64,000 nucleotides of DNA from Liolophura sinensis (taxonomy: Eukaryota; Mollusca; Polyplacophora; Chitonida; Chitonidae), in NCBI RefSeq assembly GCF_032854445.1, contig NC_088295.1, positions 4,406,501-4,470,500 of the forward strand, in the 5' to 3' direction. The first letter of the stretch is position 1. Each line of letters opens with the position of its first letter. Positions 11,944-24,040 of the stretch are shown here, one piece after another. The notes under the pieces were generated by a model, which saw only the letters and a program-made list of their open reading frames with translations, did not search any database and was not told the DNA's origin. The translations under genes and the position numbers were made by a program.

Positions 11944-13448
11944 AAAATTTAATACAAGCTCCAGTAACTGGTGTGAGGGCTTGCAAATTATTTTACACCG
12001 GCTGAAATGCGCTAAAATCTTCATGAAACTGAACTGTCCTTATAAGATATTATCTAACAGAGCTCCCAAGATGCAATTGGTAGTTTAATGTCAATAAATT
12101 ATTCGAAATCAGTGAATTGATTGAATGAATTGATATATCTGTCAGTCACTCGATAAACCCACCGAAGTTCAGGCAATCATCAGCGTTCTCCATGGCTACT
12201 TGTGACTTGTAATTATGACGCGCTTACCAAAGACAGTCAGCTCTGACGTCATCAATGACCTACTTACTTGTCCCCACCATCACAAGGATGGAGAAATTTG
12301 CCCCGGAGGCATATATACCCTCTAACCCTCCATAAGGTATGTATAATTTTATCACTGCACGCTATAAGCTTGGTCTCTGTACTCGCAATGAATGGGAAGG
12401 AGGTGAAATAGATCACGTGGGTGTCCCCCCCCCCCATGCTGGCGAGCAGTGTGTATGACAGTGTGGTTTAATTAACACAGGTGTATTTATACGAGAAGTA
12501 AAGTTCTCAAAGGCCTATAATTTTTATATGTAATAGAAGGAAGAATGATAGAATGAAAAACACGCGGAAAATAATCTTCCGTCTTCGGCAAGAGCAGAAC
12601 CTATGTCTGTACACAAGAGCTCATTACGTGCGTCAGCGCATTTGTTAGGTACTTGTCGAGTGGTGGTATTGGGTTTGGTGGTGGTGAGATCAATCCCCAT
12701 TGGTCTTCTGTTCACTTCACTGTCCAACAAGTCCACTACACCTATAAACTTGGCCTCTGAAATATACATGAACAACTAACTAACTAAATAAAAAAATCAG
12801 CTTTATCCTCTGCACCTGATGTTAACTAAGAAAGTCTATTAGCGGGTAGGGAAAATATGATGATTGGGTGGACTATACAGATCCTGGCTTGGCGCCAGAT
12901 CAAATACGCTTATCAGAAAATTATATGTAGTCAGTTATTTTAAATCATGAAACAAAAAAGAAGAAATAACATAATAATTTTTCTAGCCTGCAGTGAGAAA
13001 CGATGAAAGGTCAAGAAGACACTTTGAGTACGATTAGATTAACGGTGATTAATCTCATCAGCGCATGAGGGATATACACGTTATGTTACGTTTGATGTCA
13101 ATCTGGTAACTGGTTCAACTCTCGTATTAAAATTTGAAAGGTTTCAGCATTCAAGATGACCTCGAAACAACTGGCAGTTCTAAGCATGGAGACATTCACA
13201 TTACTGGCTGGCCAGTCCATATCTGTATACTTGTTGTTTCCCTCAGTACAATTATTCGCTAAAGCTGCATTATAAAATACGAAGGGTATGCAGTTGCCTA
13301 TAACATTCCTTTTCGGCATAGATAGGACGAAAATTGCACTTGAACAGTTAGTTTAATCACCTTTAAAAGAACACTTTTCCAAACTGAATGCGTATGAATG
13401 CTGGCGTTTTCTTACTTTCAATATTATTAATAAAAGATCGAAATATGA
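11944..13448. other. Mostly unique sequence with two protein-like minus-strand frames
   Basis: Minus-strand frames 12524-12775 and 13098-13319 have protein-like composition (the second contains NCTEGNNKYTDMDWPASN) but no family I recognise, and no splice pattern that settles them. A C run lies at 12427-12435. Confidence 0.3.
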
Positions 13449-13556
13449 AAGTGAGAGGCAAAAACCCGAAAAAGCTTCGCAGTTTCGTACTTTCGCTCGC
13501 GTTTTCGAGTTTTTGCCTCGCAGTTTCGTGTTTTCGCTCTTCGCCATTTCGCGTTT
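13449..13556. repeat. CpG-rich inverted and tandem repeat
   Basis: Perfect 11-bp arms GAGGCAAAAAC (13455-13465) and GTTTTTGCCTC (13509-13519). The TTCGCAGTTTCGTACTTTCG and CTCGCAGTTTCGTGTTTTCG segments repeat directly, with many TTTCG/CGAAA steps. Confidence 0.8.
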
Positions 13557-14899
13557 TTGACCTTCTTTTTTATAGGGTTAAGAGTAAGAAAAGACTTCCA
13601 TTAATGCATCCTAACAAGAAGCATACTGTTCTTATAAGTATTTCCACCTGGGAGATGGTGGCAGAATCACGGCTTTGAGCGGGGAGTTGTGGATTATCTC
13701 ACCCCCAGGGCCTTGGTGATAGTCAGCGTTCACCGCTGAAGACCACTTGTCTTTCACCAATCTGGTATGCACATCTACACTGGAAAGCTCGTGAATAACT
13801 TACAAAAGGTTAGAGATTTATCCCAACCAGTCCGATTCCCCCCACCTAAAATCATCGTATACGTCACAAAGTTTTCAGTATGGCATAAAGCAACAATGAA
13901 ATAAATGGTCCACTTCACACCGCGAACTGGCAGACCTCCTTCCACTGACACAGGTAAACATATGGCCGCACGTGTGAGCAAAGCAAAGCTTCTTTCTTCG
14001 TCATAGATACATTTATTTCTGGTACAATTTTGAGGGGTCCAAGACCCTTTTTTATTTTTTCAGTCTAAGATTCACACGGACAATATTACGGTTCGCGTGG
14101 CCATGAAAGCGATGGTGTCATGTCGAACCACTTTTGAATATATTAAGAAGGACGCCCGCGTAGCGGGCGGTAATGATTATGGAGAGCATGTCAAAGTTCA
14201 CATTTTTGTCTGTGTTCCTGTGATCATTCTTAATCTGTTCTGTTACGCTGGACGTCAGATAACGCAAGGCAGTACCAGGCTTCGGGGGACTATTAACCTC
14301 ATCAATTAAACTGGTCTTTGGGGATTTGACATGAGGTATTGGGCTGCTGGTTGATCTGAGCTGTGGGTCGGATACGTCGCTTATTATCCTGTTATAGATC
14401 TTGAATAAAAAATATATTTTAGGGCTACCAAATTTTAAAGCAAAGATACTATGTTGGAGAAATTATATTCAAACGAAAATTTTTATTCTTGGCCAACATG
14501 TGTTATTAATGAAATCAGTGGTAAATCCTACATTTCTAAGTACTTTTGAGGGATTCATCAAGTCTTGAATTTTTTCCGGGTTGGCGTTTCACAATCTTCC
14601 ATTCCATTAACTCTAGGCCTGAAAGTTTATGTTTATTTAGACATATTTGTTAATTGCAGTTCATGAGTTTTGGTGTAAAGTTGTACATGTCTGTACTGCG
14701 CATATTGCAATCATATTCTTTGTTATTTGTGATTAGAAGTTGAAAATGTAAGTTTTCCTTTGCGGTCTTGTGCAAATCGTGTACCTATGCTAGACAAATG
14801 TCAGCCGCGTCCTGTCCATTTCTGTTCGCACAGTTTGACTTTCCTCATTCCAACTTTGGGACTGTACATTTTGTAACTCACATGAGTTTTGACAAGTTG
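13557..14899. other. Non-coding, nothing recognised
   Basis: Short open frames only. There is a possible weak SINE remnant around 13680-13750. Confidence 0.45.
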
Positions 14900-15000
14900 G
14901 CGATCCATGAGCAATGACTGACTGAAGGATGACGTTTAACTCCATGCTCAGAAATGTTTCACTTTAATGATAGCGGTCAGATTCATTATCACGTGTGACA
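14900..15000 (+). repeat. Interspersed repeat, copy A
   Basis: Shares with 15840-15925 the arrangement TTAACTCCATGCTCAGAAAT then GTTTCACTTTAATGAT. Likely an old SINE-type copy. Confidence 0.4.
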
Positions 15001-15839
15001 GTACTTCACGTTTTCGTCTCCGGAATATGGAGAAGAAACGTTCCTAAACGGCCACAACAGTTTTCTTCTCACGTGCTTGGTAACTCTGTAAATCAACTCT
15101 TAATCTGAAATTCTCACGAGACCATGGGATCCGCCATATTAGAGAAACCGAAAATCCGATGTCGCGCCATTCGTATCAAAGGCTCACATGGCTCAGCGGA
15201 AACAGCTGCGTTCTTGGCTTACAGAAATCACTCGCGACTGATTGGTTAAAATTTCTAATCTGGCGATTCTTTCCATTAGTTCAATGTGCATGATATTGTT
15301 TACTTTAAAATACGATATCTCGGTTATGCAACATCACAAAAATAGAAAAGTAAGCGTTTTAAGCTTTATGTGAGAGACTATATCGATGCATATACACATT
15401 TGGTCTAGAGTTGTCTTTTCTTTTAAGCAATCATTATCTTGTAAATCATGGTAACCATCGGGATTAAAAAGTTGGTTTTATACGCAATATTAACGGTGCT
15501 TGTCCAGAGACCTTAAAGCCAACTTTTGTTATCTTATACATGTATTCTGATAGGAGCCGAATTTTAACCATTGTATTACATGCTATGTGTATTTAGGGAT
15601 ATAAAGACAATATTCCAGCGTGCTATATTGGGTTTCTCGGGAAAGCAAGGCTTGACCTTTGGTGGAGATTGTAACGTAATTAGATATCAAACATCTTGCT
15701 CCGTTTAGGGATATGTATCAAAAATTTAAAAAAAAAAAAAACACAAACACACACAAATGGTCCTATCCACCGATGATTACCTAAAGTTTACTTTCTTTTT
15801 GATCTTAATGTCAAATGACTTTGCTTCTTTGGTTACATT
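15001..15839. other. Non-coding, nothing recognised
   Basis: AT-rich, with an A run at 15725-15740. No genes seen. Confidence 0.45.
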
Positions 15840-15925
15840 CATTCATTGATTCAGTTATTCGATTGAGTTATTTCACGACCTACACTCAGGGATGTTTCAC
15901 TTTAATGATGAAGGGGTTTACGTTT
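15840..15925 (+). repeat. Interspersed repeat, copy B
   Basis: CTACACTCAGGGATGTTTCA then CTTTAATGATGAAGG, matching the copy at 14900. Confidence 0.4.
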
Positions 15926-16914
15926 TTGGATAGACGCAACCGGGAAGAAACAACAGCATGACCAGGTAACTGTCAACCCATCAAGCAACTGTTGGATTTG
16001 AGCCATCTCCCTCAACATCCTCTCCGTCACCACCCCGCCTCCTACCTCACAACCCCTCGTGTATTTCTTATTTGTGTTTGTTTGAAGCTAAGAAAAAAAA
16101 AATCGATTGAAACAAAAAACATTGTAAAACAATTAACAATGTTATGATATAGTTTATCATTCGTAGGCTGCAGACAACTTTGATATGCGTTGGCTTCAAC
16201 CATTCTTACTGTATGACAACAGTGAGGTGCAAAAATTTGACTGGGAACAAAGTGTCAGCTGAAAGAATTTCTCCGGTGTGTGTGGGCTAGAAACAAAATA
16301 TCACTCTGTCCGGCGATGCCTTCATTTAACTGATTTTGCTGTGTTTTCGATATTGGATCCCCAATAGTTTGACCTCGGGGACTTTACAATCTAAAATAGC
16401 TGTGATCTGAATGTGTTTTTTATACCTTCGGCGGTCGCCATTCTTAACATAGCAATCTAAATGATACATTATAGTAGCTGGATGGTTTTAAAATTGCCTA
16501 TATCACCAGATAGGTGTAGATTCAACTTTCAGATCTCCGATTTATCCACTGGCCTATGTGCGTTCCGCTGGCCATAAAATATAGCAGCTTTTTAAGTACA
16601 CTTGGCTTTGTCCTGTGTTGAATGCCCACTGACAGAATACGGGCAGAGTGACAAGTGACTATTCTTGTGACGAACTAAGTGACAATATGCCGGCACTACT
16701 CAAACATGAAGCCTGAAAGACTTCAGCGTCACAGCAAAGAGACGTATAGAGAAGTAAGATTGCCCCGGGGTGAATCTTATGTCGTAGAAAGCCCACTACC
16801 GCAGGATCGTTCGTCCGACTCCACACTGGGGACAGGATATTCCCGGCTGTATCCAAGTCATCAGGGACTGTTAGGGACGGATCGCCAGAATTTTAGGCCT
16901 AACAACCATACAAG
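15926..16914. other. Non-coding, nothing recognised
   Basis: No convincing ORF or repeat. Confidence 0.45.
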
Positions 16915-17362
16915 GGACTGATACAGAGGACCGACATTGGGAATTGATACACTGGGCCGATACGGGAGACCGACACTGGGGATCGGTACAGGGGGACCGA
17001 CACTGGGGACTAATGCAGGGGACTGATACAGGGGACTGATACAGGGAACCTACACTGGGGACTGACACAAGGAACCGACACAGCGGACTGATACAGTGAA
17101 CCGACACAGCGGACTGATACAGGGAACCGACACAGCGGACTGATACAGGGGACCGACACAGCGGACTGTAACAAGGGGACCGACACACCCAACTGATACA
17201 GGGAACCGACACAGCGGACTGATACAGGGGACCGACACACCGGATTGATACAGGGGACCGACACAGCGGACTGATACCAGGGGACCGACACACCGGACTG
17301 ATACAGGGGACCGACACACCGGACTGATACACGGAACCGACACCGAGGACTGATACAGGGGA
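16915..17362. repeat. 26-bp minisatellite (about 17 copies)
   Basis: Unit CGGACTGATACAGGGAACCG then ACACAG. The 26-bp period shifts the frame each copy, yet the minus strand stays open in all three frames (up to 200 codons) because the unit lacks stops. The proteins are low-complexity SVSVPCIS-type repeats and are not called as genes. Confidence 0.93.
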
Positions 17363-17469
17363 GGCATAAAGGAGAAAATATTTCCCAGTACAGATACAAT
17401 TCCTGCAACGTCGTCCTGTAAGCAGCACTTCTATCCATAGCGGCACTTCCTGTTTATACAAAATTAGCA

Positions 17470-17512
17470 ACAAAAAAAAAAAACAAAAAAAAAAACAAAA
17501 AAAATAACAACT
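17470..17512. repeat. A-rich run
   Basis: (A)n interrupted by single C and T, about 40 bp. Possible tail of an old retroposon. Confidence 0.7.
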
Positions 17513-17589
17513 TAGTTAGGTTTCATTGGTTTCAACCAATGTTTCCGAAGTTAGGACCCCTAACCCTGACACAATTAGAGATCGTGGAC

Positions 17590-17735
17590 ACAAGGAGTGA
17601 GTGAGTGCTTGGGGTTTACGTCGTACTTAACAATTTTCAGTCATATGACGACGGAGGAGTCCTTAACGTGCATGTAATGTGCCTCCTTGTTGCAGGACGG
17701 ATTTCCACCGCTCTTTTATCTAATACTGCTCGTTG
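17590..17735 (+). mobile_element. Second SINE-like family (GAGTGAGTGCTTGGGGTTTA)
   Basis: Runs from GAGTGAGTGCTTGGGGTTTA through TTTTCAGTCATATGACGACG to GGACGGATTTCCACCGCTCT. I recall this as a dispersed repeat in marine lophotrochozoan genomes, but a database search is needed to name it. Only one copy lies in this window. Confidence 0.5.
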
Positions 17736-18540
17736 ACACAAAACTGAGTTCCTTAATTACAGACATAAAATACATATATGCGAAGTCGACTGTGCCCATT
17801 GAAGAATATCGATGATTTATACAATCTCCCCATACAGTTGTCCCCACCAAAGAGCCAACATCTCGGGGGAAGAGTTTTTCATCCAGTAAGTCGACGTCGG
17901 CATCGTTCAAACATTAGTGTTATACGGAGACATTAAATTATGGTGCAAAGTGAGAAATACGCCACCCGCACAAGTGTCTGCTTGTCTGAAGCCGAGTTTG
18001 TACATGGTGATTGGACATCAAAAAGCAACAGAGTTGGAAAGCTGTATTGTACATATGGAGCCACGTATGTCATCTGCATCATCAGTTAGTATAATTACAG
18101 AAATATTTGTGATTGATAACAGTGATGAATAAGATCCAACGACACTTCAAAAGAGGAAGGGTCTTATGGACATACTTTGTAAGAAGGAACGATTGTGAAA
18201 AGGTCATATCAGCCTACAAACGCAACATCTGGCCATTGTGAAGTAACAGAGAACGACACTATACCACGTTAACCAGGTGACAATTTTCGTGGGAATTAAC
18301 GTGGCTGGCGGTAGTATTTCTGTCCTAGTACTCAGAAATGGATTCCTACTCTTCCATAGGATGATGCTCTCACTTCTCCATCACCGAACCGCATTGTCAA
18401 GAATGTCTTTTCTCATGATATTACATTTATAATTGATAAATTCTCTCACAAACCTCACCGCCCTCCTAGAAAAATATTTATTGAAATATTTTATTGATTA
18501 AAATATTTATTTCACGCAATGTTTAGCAAATTTTCCCATT
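17736..18540. other. Unique sequence with two divergent protein-like frames
   Basis: Minus-strand frame 17716-17910 and plus-strand frame 17917-18132 lie back to back. Both have protein-like composition. Neither shows a recognised domain, and the plus-strand one starts at GTG rather than ATG. Confidence 0.25.
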
Positions 18541-18790
18541 TATTTATTTGATTGCTGTTTTACGCCGCACTTAAGAATATTTCACTTATATCATGGCGGC
18601 CAGCATTACACTGGGTGGAGCAGAGCCCGCCGGAAATCCACGACCATCCGTAGGTCGCTGACACACCTCTCCACGTACTACCGGGTAAGAATCCAGCTTG
18701 GGTTAGACTTGAGCTCAGAGCTACCGCATTGGTGAGAGGTTTCTGGGTCATTATGCTGCGCTAGCACGCTTTGACACACGGCATTGGAGT
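18541..18790 (-). mobile_element. SINE-like repeat, fuller copy
   Basis: From the TTTATTTATTTGATTGCTGT end through TTTTACGCCGCACTTAAGAA to CTGCGCTAGCACGCTTTGAC. The TTTA run (an A-tail on the minus strand) is at the left and the tRNA-like head (GCGTGCTAGCGCAG on the minus strand) at the right, so the element lies on the minus strand. Confidence 0.7.
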
Positions 18791-19250
18791 CATCCTTTTA
18801 CTTTCAGTTTTAGTTTTGTGGAAGGCAATTGGTTTTCTTAAGTTTAACTTTAAAGATTGCGCAAAAGGTTCCACGAAATAACAATTTACTGTGTGGTACA
18901 ATGTAATATACAAACTAGTGGTATTTCAATACAGCTGTCCATTATTTTTATTTAGCTGTTTAATCCTACTCATTCACCATCCTACATAGTCGAGTGGTTG
19001 ACGTTCTGAGTTTTATCTCTTTATTCCGGTATCAGGTGTCAGGTTACTCGAGGTCAAAGGTCAGGTTTTAGGTTATAGTATTGCTACAAATCATATTACC
19101 TTACAAGTAGCACTTGGTTTGCATTTTAATCGCTTTCAGGAACGAATGAGTGAACTATTACACCTAAGCTACAGCTTCATCATTACATCATAGGCGGGAT
19201 AGAGTCATAGGAGAAGTATTAGATTCTGTTAGACAAGACAGTCTGCTGTC
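18791..19250. other. Non-coding, nothing recognised
   Basis: No ORF or repeat that I can support. Confidence 0.45.
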
Positions 19251-19760
19251 TTCGTGTCGTCCGAAAGGCAAGGCCATAAGAGGCGTCTCTGTCTGCTGTG
19301 CAAGACCAGCCCCACAGCTGGCGTCTCTGGCTGCCGTGAGAGCGCCCCCACTGCTGGCGCCTCTGACTATCGTGAGAACATCTTCACTGCTGGCGTCTCT
19401 GTCGATTGTGTCCCACTGCTGGGGACATTCAGCACTGACTGTCGCTTGTGAAAATATCCCCACTGCTGGCGACATTTAGCACTGACTGTCACTTGTGAGA
19501 ATATCCTCACTGCTGGGAACATTCAGCACCGACTGTCGCTTGTTAGAATATCCCCACTGCCAGTCACATTCAGCACAGACTGTCGCTTGTGAGAATATCC
19601 CCACTGACGGGGGCATTCAGCATTGACTGTCGCTTGTGAGAATATCCCCACTGACGGGGGCATTCAGCACTGACTGTCGTTCGAGAGAATATCTCCACTG
19701 CTGGCGAAATTCAGCACTGACTGTCGCTTGTGAGAATATCCCCACTGCTGATCTCTCATC
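19251..19760. repeat. 47-bp minisatellite
   Basis: About seven clear copies from 19430 of CACTGACTGTCGCTTGTGAG then AATATCCCCACTGCTGGCGA, preceded by more diverged CCACTGCTGGCG-containing units. Confidence 0.88.
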
Positions 19761-19940
19761 AGTGGAGACTAGCTTTACGTTTTATTGTGTATACTTAGGG
19801 ATTACTTTATATTGTGGCGCTTGTATTGGCGAGCGTTGGTTAGCGTTCTTCACCAGATAAGTACAAATTGTAAATTGGCGTATCTTCTTGCTTTGTCGGT
19901 CATTCACTGATTGATTAATGCCATGTGCTTACTTGGTCGA
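19761..19940. other. Non-coding spacer
   Basis: Nothing recognised. Confidence 0.4.
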
Positions 19941-20870
19941 ATTACCAAAAGAGTACAATGAAGAACAACAGATAATAGAGACCTTTTGCTACTTGTAATT
20001 TCAAACTAGAATAGGTAAACTAATTTTTCTTTGAAACTACAAGTTATAAGCTTCATCTTGTAACTTCTAACTAAATGTCTCAATTAACATATGATGAACG
20101 ACAAAAGGAATTTCGTGATTGGGACAGAGACTACATATGATGAAGAACCTGTGTTATTAGATGACAGATAACATGAGCTATCTCCTCATATGATGATCAT
20201 TTGGGGTTGTAGATGATATAGATGGGCTATAGCGAAGTGGTAAATATCAGCGGCCAGTAGATATTGAACAACAGATATCATGAAAAACTAGAAGTTATGA
20301 ATGATGAACAAAAGAACCTATAGATAACGAACAACAAAAATAATAAGAAGGGGAGACTATAGTCAGCGTCGGCCGTTAGACAATGAACAACAGGTAGAAA
20401 GACAAGAAGCACGAGTTACAAATGATACACAAGCTTGCACATCACGGAGGGTGACTGGCATTTAATGATGAACGAAAGGGGTTGACCAAGGATAAATATG
20501 AGAAGTTGTTAAGAGTAAAAAATGAAATGAAAACGCATTTTTGATCAGCATAAACTCCTGGATGGTGAAGAACAGAAGCCATCAGACGTACAATGCTATT
20601 ACATGGTGAAGAGCGTCGTTACATCGTGAACAAGAGATGTAAAGATAGATGTATAAAGCAGGTTCTACAATATGTACATAATAGTTTCACAAGAGCGACA
20701 GAATCACTGATACAGAAAAGATGTTCTACTGCGATGAACAAAATAGCTCTTCGATATGAACAACATAATTAATGGTGCACACAGGAGGTCTTACGATATT
20801 AACAACAGACCAATGACGAACAAAAGAGATTCTACACACTGAACACAATGCTGATGATGACTGAAATTCC
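19941..20870. repeat. Highly degenerate ATGAACAACAGAT-type repeats
   Basis: Words such as GATGAACAA, GAACAACAGAT and GAAGAACA recur at irregular 25-60 bp spacing, which suggests an old minisatellite. The period cannot be fixed by eye. Confidence 0.45.
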
Positions 20871-21198
20871 GTGTAAATTATCAGAAATAAGTTTTCAGAC
20901 CACGTACATGACTAGATTTATCTGATATTGAGCTTTGGGAATCAAACCTGTTACTGCTAGGTCCATACTGCTTATGCTTGCTAGTCTGACAGATTTGAAC
21001 ATTAACCTATAGTATTGTCCGCGATCAACATTTCCAGCCATGATGGGAAATTAATGAAAAACATAGTCCCCTACATATATTGTGGACTTGCAACGTCACG
21101 TTGTGTTGCGTTCTTAAAAATGATTTAAACACTAATGTTTCCGTAATACTGCTGCTACATTGTACCAACTGAAGCTGTTGATTAGGTCACTGTTCTGT
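20871..21198. other. Non-coding, nothing recognised
   Basis: Unique AT-rich sequence. Confidence 0.4.
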
Positions 21199-21445
21199 AA
21201 CCTGCAGTTTAATTTTGTTTAATTTGTTTGTTTAATCGGTGTTTTACGCCGTTCTAAAACCTGCAGTTTAATTTTGTTCCATTTGTTTGTTTAATCGGTG
21301 TTTTACGCAGTTCTGTAACCTGCAGTTTAATTTTGTTTAATTTGTTTGTTTAATTTGTGTTTTACACAGTATTTTCACTTATACGGCGGCGGCCAGCATT
21401 ATGGTGGGAGGAAACCAGGTAGAGCCCGGGGGAAACCGACGACCA
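21199..21445 (-). mobile_element. SINE-like repeat with its tail end triplicated
   Basis: CCTGCAGTTTAATTTTGTT recurs at 21201, 21260 and 21319 (59-bp period). Each unit carries TTTGTTTGTTTAATCGGTGT then TTTACGC, the tail end of the SINE family. Only the third continues into the body (TTTCACTTATACGGCGG then CGGCCAGCATTATGGTGGG). Confidence 0.8.
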
Positions 21446-23059
21446 TCCGCATAACCAGCAGTAGATAATGGTGTGTTCGGGGTTCACAGGTTATACAGAT
21501 GTACTTCTAATAACCAATCTTGTGCTACTTTTGGTCTGATTCCAAGAGTATGAAACAACTGCTGAAGTCCGGGCCCGGACTTATCACTATGTCCCGTCAT
21601 TTATTTTTGTTTTCTTGTCCACAACATTCCACAGGTGAGGTTTGTGCGCAGGCAGCTCATCTGACCTGTCAGTTTTATCTACTTGCGTGTTGTGGAGCTA
21701 TTGTCGCTTTTCTATGGCCTCGTTTCAATTGAATTCCTGGGGAACGTCTGAACCCGTCTTAACACGCCGATGTCGTGAGCCGCGGGGAGTGTTCAGTGAT
21801 GAATAGGCGGGTAACATTGGCCCCCACTTCTCCATTCATACAGCCAGTCATCTCTGGGCTTCTCGTCTCAAGGCCTTTTCTTCCCGAACCCGTAAACGAA
21901 TGGAATAAGTAGAAAGACTGTATTCAGGAGCTGACAGTCAAATTAACGGTCCGAAACACCGGAAAGAATTTGTTTTCGGCAGTAACAAGAATGTGGGTCA
22001 GGGGTCACCATAACCCTGTCACGTGATCAAGGTGCCAGTTTTATTGCTGCTGGTACCAACATTTTGCCCTTCACGCTATCTCTGAATAGAACAAAACGCC
22101 GGTCCTAGTGTTACGTCGCAGAAAGCCTGTTGTCATGCGCGGAGTGTCGTAGAATGGTTCTGAGAAGCGTATACTTGTATAAAATATCAATAGATTTACA
22201 CCCACTGTCCATAATCTTCAATTTTTACTGCCATCCGCTAATTTACAGGTAAAAAAAAAGAAAAGACGCTAGTCAGCTGAACTTTGCCTTCAGTCTAGAA
22301 GTATCGAAAATAAATTGCCACTAAGTTATGAATGGGTAAGAAAGAAAATACAAAATAATTACATTTCTCATTTGTTCTGGAATTGGGTATGAACCATCAT
22401 TTATTAAACCATCCGCAGGGGGTAGATACCTTTTTATACATCAGCTCTACGCGCGAAGTCAACAATCTCAGCTATTTAAAAAAAGAAAAAATTGTTCTAA
22501 TTTCCATTACAATATAGGCGGCCACAACTCATTTCAGTATTCGCAAAGTTTTTTATTCATTAATTAGACTGAGCGCTTTCATTTTACCCATTTTGAAAGA
22601 TTTTACTTTATTTTACAAGATGTGAACATCAAACTACTTAATTGCTAACAACACGTTATTGTGAAAACACCAGCGCCCACTTGAGCACGTGACTCATCAG
22701 TTTACAGGCACGTCATCCAATTAAAGACTGATTAAGTGAATATTACCATGTAAAACAGAAACAATAAAACTGGCATGTTTATATCTCCAGAAATATGAAC
22801 TGAAGACATTAGCATTGGTAAAAAACGTATAATGACAAAAATGCCTCCCCTCCTTAATGGGCAATTGAAAAACTGTATTTTGTCAGTGCAGCGAAAAAAT
22901 ATTGATTATTCTACCTTTAAAACAGAATATTTTCGTAATACTAACAGTACAATCTGTCAATACCCTAAGAACGGAGATTACAACGGAAGATTGTTTGCAG
23001 TGTACGGTTGTTAAACTTATTAAACATCATGAAGTCTGTTAAACAGATACTATGTGCTT
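21446..23059. other. Non-coding, nothing recognised
   Basis: Short frames only (for example 21520-21732, 22832-23014), with no family features. Confidence 0.4.
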
Positions 23060-23187
23060 GTTAAGCTGGTAAATGTGACCAACCAGCACTCTGCTTGCTA
23101 AGCTGGTAAATGTGTCCAACCAGCACTCTGCTTGCTAAGCCAGTAAATGTGCCCAACCAGCACCCTGCTTATTAATCTGGTAAATGT
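23060..23187. repeat. 37-bp minisatellite, left fragment
   Basis: About 3.5 copies of the same 37-bp unit as 24917-25895, on the other side of the LTR element, showing the element landed inside a pre-existing array. Confidence 0.9.
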
Positions 23188-23194
23188 ATTGTGG

Positions 23195-23383
23195 TGCATA
23201 GTAACAAACAAGTTTTAACAAGGTTTACAGACATACAATTCTAACAATAACGTACATGACTGGTCCTGATATGCAGCGTTGCGGTGGATTAAAACAGTAG
23301 GTGGTCACCAAGCCTACAGTTCCACTGCAAGACCAGATTAAAACAGATTATGTGTAAGGCCTGCTAACATTCACAATACAACA
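23195..23383 (-). repeat. 3' LTR of the minus-strand retroelement
   Basis: 189-bp direct repeat, nearly identical to 24728-24916 with a few substitutions (for example ACAAACAAG versus ACAAGCAAG near its left end). The adjoining polypurine tract marks it as the 3' LTR. Confidence 0.75.
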
Positions 23384-23395
23384 TTTCTCCCTTGG

Positions 23396-24040
23396 TTAAA
23401 TTCGACACGTCCTCGTGTCAAAATGCGCCAAGTGCAAAACTAACAATATGTTGTAACCGTCGGTGAAAAACATATTATTTAGGCACATTTGGCCATGTAA
23501 ACAACACCACGTCATCTCCATTATGTGAAATATAATTTTTAACGGTGTATTGAGATAATTTTTAGGAGGTTTGCGCCGCCGACCATAAACATCTACAATA
23601 TGTGTTAATCTTACATTCCCTAACTCATACATCTGCTGAATTTCATTGACCACGTTTCCAAAGTCATCTGTTAGCTTGTAGTCAAGAACATCCGCATGTC
23701 TCAGGTCTTCAGCTGTTGCGTCAGTGGGTGCCACTTTAACACTCAAAACGTATTCTTTAGCTGAACTCGTTTGGAAGGCGACCTGATTCGTTAATCCCAC
23801 GCCGTGTATGTCAGTTGCCACGGGGCTTGAGGACTGAACGGCTGTTTCTTTCGGTCCTGGGATGCGATCTTCATTTTGTTGCAAATATTTCAGAGCACTT
23901 CTGTCCAGGTTAGCTCTAACCACCCATTCATTACATCTGTTAGGCTGGTTCTGCCACTTAATCAGAAAGTGGTCAGAACCCCAATAAAACCTGCGCTTCA
24001 AAATCTTCTCTGCGAATTGGGTTCTGTCGTCAAGGCACAA
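23396..24040 (-). pseudogene. Chromodomain-like ORF of the LTR element (no ATG)
   Basis: A 214-codon frame, open from a TTG after a stop, with no ATG at its start. Residues about 9-50 resemble a chromodomain: EKILKRRFYWGSDHFLIKWQ, then a short linker and EWVVRANLD, matching the usual E-I-L..R...G...YLVKW....W.....L pattern. Chromodomains occur at the C-terminus of integrase in chromovirus-type Gypsy elements and can target integration to chromatin. Here no integrase core precedes it, and a further 150 residues follow that I do not recognise. The upstream frame (23998-24426) is in another register, so the coding region is probably broken or used a frameshift. The TGA soon after the polypurine tract fits an element-encoded C-terminus. 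Confidence 0.55.

Noticed and set aside
16871-17473. 200-codon Cys/Ser-rich minus-strand protein
   Set aside because: Entirely made by a stop-free 26-bp tandem repeat, with equally open frames in the other two registers.
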